Positions 7,502 to 12,731 of a stretch of DNA of 12,731 bases are shown here, piece by piece. Each line of letters opens with the position of its first letter. The first letter of the stretch is position 1. This stretch comes from Rudanella sp. GTDB taxonomy: Bacteria; Bacteroidota; Bacteroidia; Cytophagales; Spirosomataceae. The translations under genes were made by a program, and so were the position numbers. The stretch lies in NCBI GenBank assembly GCA_026785985.1, contig JAJAYX010000832.1, forward strand, positions 1-12,731, read 5' to 3'. The notes under the pieces are model-generated. The model was not told the origin of the DNA and made no database searches. It worked only from the letters and a program-made list of their open reading frames with translations.

Positions 7502-7567
7502 AATGCCCCAGTCAATACAAAGCCTGCCCGGTTTTCACCAGACAGGCTTTGTATTGACTGGGGCATT
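7502..7567. terminator. Long perfect hairpin downstream of degP
   Basis: Two perfectly complementary 25-nt arms (AATGCCCCAGTCAATACAAA then GCCTG, and its inverse) flank a 16-nt loop. The inner AAAGCCTG/CAGGCTTT part is a normal bidirectional terminator core; the outer 17 bp extend it beyond what termination needs. It lies 40 nt after the degP stop on the minus strand, so terminating degP is its likely role. No T-run follows the outer arms. Confidence 0.75.
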
Positions 7568-7606
7568 CTGGTCTAAAAGCCATAAACCCAACTCGGTAAT
7601 CCAGCT

Positions 7607-9157
7607 TTATAACGGCACCGCATAATAATACATCCGCGAACTGCCGGGATACATGCCAATCAGCATCAGGCCTTCGCCCTCTTTGGTGCTGCTCAAAATG
7701 GCCTGTAAATCTTTCACCGACTTCACGTTTTTGCCGTTGGCTTTCACAATCACAAAACCTTCTTCAATATCGGTTTCGGCCAGTTTACCCTCAGTCAAAC
7801 GCTTTACCCGAACACCACCCGTTACGCCTAATTTTTGCAAATCGCCCGCACTCAGGTCTTCAAGCTCCGCGCCCAATGAATTAACCGATGCGGTGGCTTT
7901 AGCGGCTTCTGCTTTCTTGATCACATCACGACCACCATTACGGTTGCGAAGTTCTACTTTGAAGTCGCGTTCGGAGCCATCGCGGTTCACCGTTACGTTG
8001 ATCACATCACCCGGACGACGACGACCGATGATTTCGCGCATCTGCGCATCCGAATCGACCAGTTGTCCCTCCATTTTCACGATCACATCGCCTTTTTGCA
8101 GACCAGCCGATTTAGCCGCCCCGTTATCAACAACCTCTTCCAAAAAGATGCCACGACCTACTTTGAGACTTTTTTCCTTGGCTACTTTGCTGTCTAACTC
8201 TCTGGGTATTACGCCCAGATAACCGCGTTGCACATTGCCGTATTTCAACAGGTCAGCCGTCACTTTTTTCACGAGCGACACGGGTACAGCAAAGCCATAA
8301 CCGCTATAATAACCTGTTTGTGAAGCAATTGCCGAATTTATCCCTACCAGTTCGCCCCGCAGGTTCACCAACGCACCACCCGAGTTGCCAGGGTTGATAG
8401 CGGCATCGGTCTGAATAAACGACTCCAATGGGGTGTCGATTTGCTGACGATCCTGCTCAGGTCGCTGTTGCTGGCGTTGCTGAAAGTCCTGCTCCAAAAT
8501 ACCAATTTTTCGGCTTTTCGCGCTGACAATACCCGCCGTCACCGTTGATTCCAAATCGAGTGGATAACCAACTGCCAGCACCCATTCGCCTAGTTTCAGG
8601 GCATCTGAGTCGCCGAGCGTAATGGCAGGCAGGTTAGACGCATCTACTTTAATCACAGCAAGGTCAGTCAGTGGGTCTGTACCGATCACTTTTGCTTTGA
8701 AGCTACGCTTGTCGGTCATCACCACCTCCACTTCGTCGGCATCCTGCACCACGTGGTTGTTGGTAACAATATAGCCATCTTTCGAAATAATCACGCCAGA
8801 ACCAGAGGCTTGACCCTGCTGGCGACGGGGTTGGCCCTGACCGCGTTGACCACCGCCAAATTCGTCGCCAAAGAACTCGCGGAAAATATCGGGCATTTGT
8901 TGCTGACGAACGGTGCGGGTCATGGTGGTTCTGATGTGAACAACCATTGGGGTAGCCGATTCGGCGGCAAACGAGAAATCGCCGGGTGTTCCTGCACCAT
9001 TGCCGGTTAAGGCAGCTAACCGACCCGTCATGGTCGGCGTTGACGACTCGTTCATCACAACGTCGCGGTTATTGAAACCGAGGAAGTTGTAAGCCGCCAG
9101 AGTGATTGCACTCGACAGAATGGCAATCAGTGTTAATAGTTTCCAGTTGCTTTTCAT
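7607..9157 (-). CDS. degP: DegP/HtrA (Do family) periplasmic serine protease
   Basis: This is an envelope protease/chaperone that degrades or holds misfolded proteins. The 516-residue product has an N-terminal signal or anchor (WKLLTLIAILSSAITLAAYNF, about 5-25), a trypsin-like domain with the triad His135 (TNNHVV), Asp165 (DPLTDLAVI) and Ser259 (NPGNSGG), and two PDZ domains at about 310-400 and 425-512. Two Gln/Arg/Gly-rich insertions stand out: residues 85-118 (the LA-loop position, including FREFFGDEF) and 225-240 (QQRQQQRPEQDRQQ), both in loops that flank the active site. The length and domain order are normal for DegP-like proteins of Bacteroidota. The leader has an A8 run just before the ATG. 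It is monocistronic, between two terminators. Confidence 0.95.
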   Translation of the reverse strand: MKSNWKLLTLIAILSSAITLAAYNFLGFNNRDVVMNESSTPTMTGRLAALTGNGAGTPGDFSFAAESATPMVVHIRTTMTRTVRQQQMPDIFREFFGDEFGGGQRGQGQPRRQQGQASGSGVIISKDGYIVTNNHVVQDADEVEVVMTDKRSFKAKVIGTDPLTDLAVIKVDASNLPAITLGDSDALKLGEWVLAVGYPLDLESTVTAGIVSAKSRKIGILEQDFQQRQQQRPEQDRQQIDTPLESFIQTDAAINPGNSGGALVNLRGELVGINSAIASQTGYYSGYGFAVPVSLVKKVTADLLKYGNVQRGYLGVIPRELDSKVAKEKSLKVGRGIFLEEVVDNGAAKSAGLQKGDVIVKMEGQLVDSDAQMREIIGRRRPGDVINVTVNRDGSERDFKVELRNRNGGRDVIKKAEAAKATASVNSLGAELEDLSAGDLQKLGVTGGVRVKRLTEGKLAETDIEEGFVIVKANGKNVKSVKDLQAILSSTKEGEGLMLIGMYPGSSRMYYYAVPL

Positions 9158-9343
9158 TAGTTTTTTTTAAGGTAATTCGTTGTCGGATTGCCGACTGACC
9201 GGCAGTTTTTATAGCAACCCCGCGCTGCTTAGCCGCGAGTCATTCAACAAAATAACGAAATCTAGTGGGCAAAAAATTCTAAGGAAGGTGGGTACTTAAC
9301 AATTATTAACAAGGGTTTGTTAGGCCAATATACCAACAAAAAT

Positions 9344-9366
9344 GCCACGACCTCAATAGGCGTGAC
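9344..9366 (-). terminator. Rho-independent terminator of acpP-fabF-rnc
   Basis: On the minus strand GTCACGCCT and AGG-T-CGTGGC pair as a 9-bp stem with one bulged T around the tetraloop ATTG, followed directly by ATTTTTG. It lies about 30 nt past the rnc stop at 9397, in the right orientation to end the acpP-fabF-rnc transcript. Confidence 0.75.
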
Positions 9367-9396
9367 ATCTAATCTACAATTGTTATGGAGTACAAC

Positions 9397-10161
9397 TTAC
9401 TTAGCTTCCAGCAACTCCAATGCTTTCTCGGCGGCTGATTGTTCGGCTTTCTTTTTAGAGTAGCCACTGCCGGTTGCAAACGGTTCGTCGTCGATCACAA
9501 TCTGAGCAATGAACTCCCGGTAATGGCTGTTCCCCTTCTCGGCAATAATATCAAAACGAATCTCCTTGCCTTCCCGTTGCGACCACTCGATTAACCGGCT
9601 TTTGAAGTTGGCATTATTTTGTACCAATGATTCGATATCGTAGTGAGACAGGAGATTCTTCAGGATAAACCGGCGCGTAAATCCAAAGCCCTTGTCTAAA
9701 TAAATGGCCCCTACGAGGGCTTCCAGCGCATCGCCATACATGGATGTGCGCGTGGGCAAGCTTTTGGTTCTGGCTCCGTCGTATTCGATCAGCCGGTCGA
9801 GACCAATCTTGCGGGCAATGCTGTTGAGCATCTCCCGGTTCACAATCCGGGAGCGAATTTCGGTTAGAAAACCTTCGTCTTTGTAGGGATATTTCTTAAA
9901 CAGATACTCGGCAATCACCATGCCTAAAACCGCATCACCGAGGTACTCAAGTCGTTCATTGGATTCCCGAAAACCCACAATCAACGTCTCTTTCGAGGCC
10001 GATGAGTGCCGGAGTGCGAGTTGATACAGACCCAGGTTCGATGGACTTTCTCCAATAATATGGGCAACAGCCGTTTTGAGCTTCCGTCTCTTTTCGGCAT
10101 CGCCGGGACGGAAGAAATTCAAAAGTGGAGCAAATAAACTGCGGGGCAAGGCGAGTTGCAC
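9397..10161 (-). CDS. rnc: Ribonuclease III
   Basis: RNase III cleaves double-stranded RNA in rRNA maturation and mRNA turnover. The 254-residue protein has the family signature NERLEYLGDAVLG (68-80) with metal-site residues Glu72 and Asp76, the second metal site MYGDALEALVGA with Asp144 and Glu147, and a C-terminal double-stranded RNA-binding domain from about 184 to the end (NFKSRLIEWSQREGK to KKKAEQSAAEKALELL). Its extended N-terminus (about 25 residues before the catalytic domain) is common in Bacteroidota. The start is GTG at 10161, immediately after the fabF TAA with no spacer, so translation probably depends on ribosomes finishing fabF. It is the last gene of the acpP-fabF-rnc unit. 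Confidence 0.96.
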   Translation of the reverse strand: MQLALPRSLFAPLLNFFRPGDAEKRRKLKTAVAHIIGESPSNLGLYQLALRHSSASKETLIVGFRESNERLEYLGDAVLGMVIAEYLFKKYPYKDEGFLTEIRSRIVNREMLNSIARKIGLDRLIEYDGARTKSLPTRTSMYGDALEALVGAIYLDKGFGFTRRFILKNLLSHYDIESLVQNNANFKSRLIEWSQREGKEIRFDIIAEKGNSHYREFIAQIVIDDEPFATGSGYSKKKAEQSAAEKALELLEAK

Positions 10162-11460
10162 TTAGTCGGGGAGTTTACGGAAAATAACCGATGCGTTGTG
10201 GCCTCCAAAACCAAATCCATTGCTCATCACCGTAGTTAATTTACGCGGTTGTGCCTGATTGAACGTCAGGTTGAAACGCGGATCAACTTCCGGGTCATCC
10301 GTAAAGTGATTAATCGTGGGCGGAACAAGCTGACGATCAAGCGCAAACAGGCAGGCAATGGATTCTACTGCGCCAGCCGCACCCAGCAAGTGGCCAATCT
10401 GCGACTTGCTGGAGCTGATGTTCATTTTGAAAGCATGGTCGCCAAACAGTTGGTGAATCGCTTTCAATTCCTGTGGGTCGCCCACGGGCGTTGAGGTACC
10501 GTGGGTATTAATATAATCTATTTCTTCGGGTTGGATACCAGCATCTTCGAGCGCGTCGAGCATTCCCAGGCGGGCACCTAACCCTTCGGGGTGGGGAGCC
10601 GTAATGTGGAATGCATCTGACGACATACCTCCTCCGATGAGTTCGGCGTAGATTTTGGCACCCCGCGCTTTGGCATGTTCGTATTCTTCTAAAATAAGGG
10701 CACCGGCACCCTCGCCCAACACAAAACCATCGCGATCTTTGTCATACGGACGTGAGGCTGTTTCAGGCGATTCGTTACGCTCTGAGAGGGCCCGGTTAGC
10801 ATTAAAGCCCCCAATACCAGCCCTGGTTACGGCCGCTTCGGAGCCACCCGTCACGCAAATCGTCATCCGGCCCAAGCGAATGTAATTGAAAGCGTCGATC
10901 ATCGCATTCAGGCTCGATGCACAAGCCGACACCGTCACGTAGTTTGGTCCCCGCAAGCCGTAGCGCATCGAAATTTGCCCCGGCGCACTGTCAGCAATCA
11001 TTCTAACAATAAAAAACGGGTTTATGCGGGGAGTTCCATCGCCTTTGGCATAGTCGATCACTTCATCTTCAAAGGATTTAAGACCACCAATGCCCGATCC
11101 CCAGATAACGCCAATTTTATTCAGGTTCAATCCCAGCGGATTAATCATGCCGATCTGCTCACTACCCAGCGGTTGCGGTTGCAGACCCAGCCCCGCATCG
11201 CGGATGGCCTGATCGGCGGCAATGATGGCATAATGCGTGAAGGGGTCCATTTTGCGTGCATCCTGACGAGGGATATGCTGAAGCACGTCAAGCCCTTTAA
11301 GTTCACAGGCAAACTTCGTCTTGAACTTACTGGCATCGAACTTCGTGATCGGTCCGGCCCCACTTGTTCCAGCGGCAAGGCCTTCCCAAAACGTAGGCAC
11401 ATCGTTACCAATAGGGGTGAGGGCACCAAGGCCCGTAACTACAACTCGTCGAAACGTCAT
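10162..11460 (-). CDS. fabF: 3-oxoacyl-[ACP] synthase II
   Basis: This condensing enzyme elongates acyl-ACP with malonyl-ACP in type II fatty acid synthesis. The 432-residue protein shows the Cys-His-His triad: Cys180 in VSACASSLNAM, His320 in NTHGTSTPVGD and His357 in SQIGHLLGAAGAVES, plus the GFGFGGHN loop near the C-terminus. It is somewhat longer than the usual 410-420 residues. The extra length lies around residues 91-116 (LGLQPQPLGSEQIGMINPLGLNLNKIG), just before GVIWGSGIGG, where an LGL...IG phrase appears twice. The catalytic set is complete, so it should be active. The ATG at 11460 gives the standard N-terminus RRVVVTGLGALTPIG. acpP lies 147 bp upstream and rnc directly abuts downstream, a typical Bacteroidota gene order. 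Confidence 0.97.
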   Translation of the reverse strand: MTFRRVVVTGLGALTPIGNDVPTFWEGLAAGTSGAGPITKFDASKFKTKFACELKGLDVLQHIPRQDARKMDPFTHYAIIAADQAIRDAGLGLQPQPLGSEQIGMINPLGLNLNKIGVIWGSGIGGLKSFEDEVIDYAKGDGTPRINPFFIVRMIADSAPGQISMRYGLRGPNYVTVSACASSLNAMIDAFNYIRLGRMTICVTGGSEAAVTRAGIGGFNANRALSERNESPETASRPYDKDRDGFVLGEGAGALILEEYEHAKARGAKIYAELIGGGMSSDAFHITAPHPEGLGARLGMLDALEDAGIQPEEIDYINTHGTSTPVGDPQELKAIHQLFGDHAFKMNISSSKSQIGHLLGAAGAVESIACLFALDRQLVPPTINHFTDDPEVDPRFNLTFNQAQPRKLTTVMSNGFGFGGHNASVIFRKLPD

Positions 11461-11607
11461 ACAGGTGAACGCAGGTAGTAAAAAGGAAGTAAACGGGGTG
11501 AATTAGGCTGCTACGTGTTTGAATAGGTAAATCTGACTAAGCAATGCCACAGGCGGTGCTGTCCGCAAAACCTACTTACTCAAACAGGTAGAAAGCCCTT
11601 TGCAGGC

Positions 11608-11847
11608 CTACTTGCCAGCGTTTTCCTCCAGGTAAGTGATCGCCTGACCAACCGTGCCGATGTTTTCGGCCTGATCATCAGGGATAGAAATGTTAAACTC
11701 TTTTTCAAATTCCATGATTAACTCAACGGTATCTAAAGAGTCGGCTCCCAGATCATTCGTGAAGCTTGCCTCGGGCGTAACCTCTGACTCTTCCACGCCT
11801 AATTTCTCAACAATGATGTTCTTAACTTTTTGTGCAATTTCTGACAT
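11608..11847 (-). CDS. acpP: Acyl carrier protein
   Basis: ACP carries growing acyl chains on a phosphopantetheine arm. The 79-residue acidic protein has the attachment motif [10 protein letters not shown] with Ser37, and the usual four-helix spacing. The ATG at 11847 ([18 protein letters not shown]) is chosen over the in-frame ATG at 11928, because the latter would add 27 residues ([12 protein letters not shown]...) unlike any ACP and would overrun the promoter candidate. It is the first gene of acpP-fabF-rnc; the wider gap after it would allow higher acpP expression through separate mRNA processing, which is inference. Confidence 0.97.
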   Translation of the reverse strand: MSEIAQKVKNIIVEKLGVEESEVTPEASFTNDLGADSLDTVELIMEFEKEFNISIPDDQAENIGTVGQAITYLEENAGK

Positions 11848-11878
11848 TTCGATAGTCAATTGGGGTTGAAAAACGCCA

Positions 11879-11910
11879 CAAAGAAAACCATTTCCCCCGT
11901 CATTGTCAAA
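11879..11910 (-). promoter_or_regulatory. Candidate acpP promoter (Bacteroidota type)
   Basis: On the minus strand TTTG (11907-11910) and TTTCTTTG (11879-11886) are separated by 20 nt, close to the Bacteroidota consensus TTTG / TAnnTTTG with one mismatch in the -7 box. Transcription would start near 11872, giving a leader of about 25 nt before the acpP ATG at 11847. The placement supports that start codon. Confidence 0.45.
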
Positions 11911-12098
11911 CAATTTTTTCGGCTGCATACCGTTTTAGTTTGTCTTTAATTACCTTATAATTAACTGTTATACAACAACTTAGTCATACATTATGTCTAT
12001 TCATTCTATCCTGATAACATACCTGCCTTTACCTCTTTATTCTATTCACAGGTGTCCATATCCATAGGTATAGAGCCTGATACACAGGCTTCGTATGA

Positions 12099-12131
12099 AT
12101 TGGCAGGGGCATGAAATCCGTTGCAACTTTG
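12099..12131 (+). promoter_or_regulatory. Candidate kdsA promoter (Bacteroidota type)
   Basis: CAACTTTG (12124-12131) differs from TAnnTTTG only at its first base, and ATTG (12099-12102) sits 21 nt upstream in the -33 position with one mismatch. The leader to the kdsA ATG would be about 20 nt. The evidence is weak but consistent. Confidence 0.3.
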
Positions 12132-12157
12132 CAGCTATAAATCAGACTTTCAGCAAA

Positions 12158-12731
12158 ATGATTCAACTACCCAAGCTTCACCATACCGATTCTTCCAACT
12201 TCTTTCTGATGGCTGGGCCCTGTGCCATCGAAGGTCGAGACATGGCCCTCCAAATTGCCGAACGCATTGTTGAAATCACCAACCGGCTTCGTATCCCCTA
12301 TATTTTCAAAGGGTCATACCGCAAAGCGAACCGCACTAAAGCCAACTCGTTCACCGGCATTGGCGACGATTTGGCCCTGTCGATCCTGAAAGAAGTGGGC
12401 GATACATTCAACATCCCCACCGTAACTGATATTCACGAGTCACACGAGGCTGCGATGGCTGCGCAAGCCGTGGATGTGTTGCAGATTCCGGCGTTTCTGT
12501 GTCGCCAAACCGAACTCATTGAAGCAGCCGCCCGCACCGGAAAGGCGGTGAACATCAAAAAAGGGCAGTTTTTGTCGGGCGAGAGTATGAGTTTTGCCGC
12601 CGAAAAGGTGCGGGCCATCAATCCCAATGCCCCCGTAATCCTGACCGACCGGGGCAACTCCTTCGGTTATGGAGACTTGGTGGTTGACTACCGGAATATT
12701 CCGGCTATGCAGTCGTTTGGGGTGCCGGTGG
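12158..12731 (+). CDS. kdsA: 3-deoxy-8-phosphooctulonate synthase (3' end outside window)
   Basis: KdsA condenses arabinose-5-phosphate with phosphoenolpyruvate to make Kdo-8-phosphate for lipopolysaccharide. The first 191 codons are present of roughly 270. Visible motifs are AGPCAIE (19-25), the substrate-binding FKGSYRKANR (50-59), TDIHE (90-94), QIPAFLCRQTEL (109-120), KKGQF (134-138) and RGNSFGYGDLVVDYR (165-179). Cys22 in GPC corresponds to the metal-ligand Cys11 of Aquifex aeolicus KdsA, where E. coli has Asn, so this should be a metal-dependent enzyme. The remaining metal ligands lie past the window. The ATG at 12158 is the first usable start and gives the normal N-terminal length. It is divergent from acpP and implies a Kdo-containing outer membrane. 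Confidence 0.95.
   Translation, partial: MIQLPKLHHTDSSNFFLMAGPCAIEGRDMALQIAERIVEITNRLRIPYIFKGSYRKANRTKANSFTGIGDDLALSILKEVGDTFNIPTVTDIHESHEAAMAAQAVDVLQIPAFLCRQTELIEAAARTGKAVNIKKGQFLSGESMSFAAEKVRAINPNAPVILTDRGNSFGYGDLVVDYRNIPAMQSFGVPV

Larger units (their letters stand above)
7282..7606. other. Intergenic region between nagB fusion and degP
   Basis: This 325-bp AT-rich gap has no credible gene. It holds the start-proximal region of the nagB fusion, an imperfect inverted repeat at 7449-7483 (CGTACTTAAAGC against GTTTTAAAGTACG, with bulges) of unknown role that could be an operator, and the long hairpin at 7502-7567. Confidence 0.6.
11848..12157. other. Divergent intergenic region between acpP and kdsA
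   Basis: This 310-bp gap carries the acpP and kdsA promoter candidates listed separately. Its middle (about 11930-12060) is AT-rich with no structure I can name. A 6-bp hairpin (AGCCTG-ATACA-CAGGCT, 12074-12090) lies upstream of kdsA; it has no T-run on either side, so it is not called a terminator. Confidence 0.55.

Noticed and set aside
7653..8222. Plus-strand 189-codon frame opposite degP
   Set aside because: It is an antisense shadow of the PDZ-coding region, Ser/Pro/Leu-rich with no motif.
9189..9210. Plus-strand TGCCG/CGGCA hairpin followed by GTTTTT
   Set aside because: The stem is only 5 bp and no plus-strand gene precedes it; it lies in the degP leader region.
11848..11928. N-terminal extension of acpP to the ATG at 11928
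   Set aside because: The extra 27 residues do not resemble ACP and would cover the promoter candidate.

Overview
The window reads as an ordinary chromosomal stretch from a Bacteroidota bacterium, most likely a Cytophagales member of the Spirosoma type. The evidence is a gldB gliding-motility lipoprotein gene, a glucosamine-6-phosphate deaminase fused to a PIG-L deacetylase, the acpP-fabF-rnc gene order, A-rich or featureless leaders with no clear Shine-Dalgarno sequences, and promoter candidates resembling TTTG / TAnnTTTG. The genus is inference. I see no rRNA, tRNA, CRISPR, transposase or phage gene.

Layout. Bases 1-1470 (minus) hold the N-terminal 490 codons of an MsbA-like ABC exporter, cut by the left edge. 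A 120-bp array of five 21-bp repeats plus one inverted arm (1471-1590) fills the gap between it and gldB (1587-2582, minus) and supplies the gldB stop codon. Divergent from gldB is an outer-membrane beta-barrel protein (2726-3643, plus), followed by recX (3732-4190, plus). The convergent gap 4191-4450 holds a frameshifted remnant of a secreted protein and a two-way hairpin terminator. Next come a minus-strand aldose-1-epimerase-like gene (4451-5317, GTG start) overlapping the end of the NagB/PIG-L fusion gene (5305-7281). After a 325-bp gap with a 25-bp-arm hairpin lies a DegP/HtrA protease (7607-9157, minus). A Rho-independent terminator (9344-9366) closes the acpP-fabF-rnc cluster (9397-11847, minus). 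Divergent from acpP, kdsA (12158 onward, plus) is cut by the right edge.

How the genes relate. Most functions concern the cell envelope: fatty acid elongation (AcpP, FabF), Kdo synthesis for lipopolysaccharide (KdsA), a possible lipid exporter, periplasmic quality control (DegP), an outer-membrane barrel and GldB. The NagB fusion and the epimerase form a translationally coupled amino-sugar/sugar pair. RecX and RNase III are nucleic-acid housekeeping proteins.

No clearly new system is visible. The points most worth a second look are the repeat array that exactly occupies the gldB-ABC junction, the long perfect hairpin downstream of degP, the NagB/PIG-L fusion, and the decayed signal-peptide gene.
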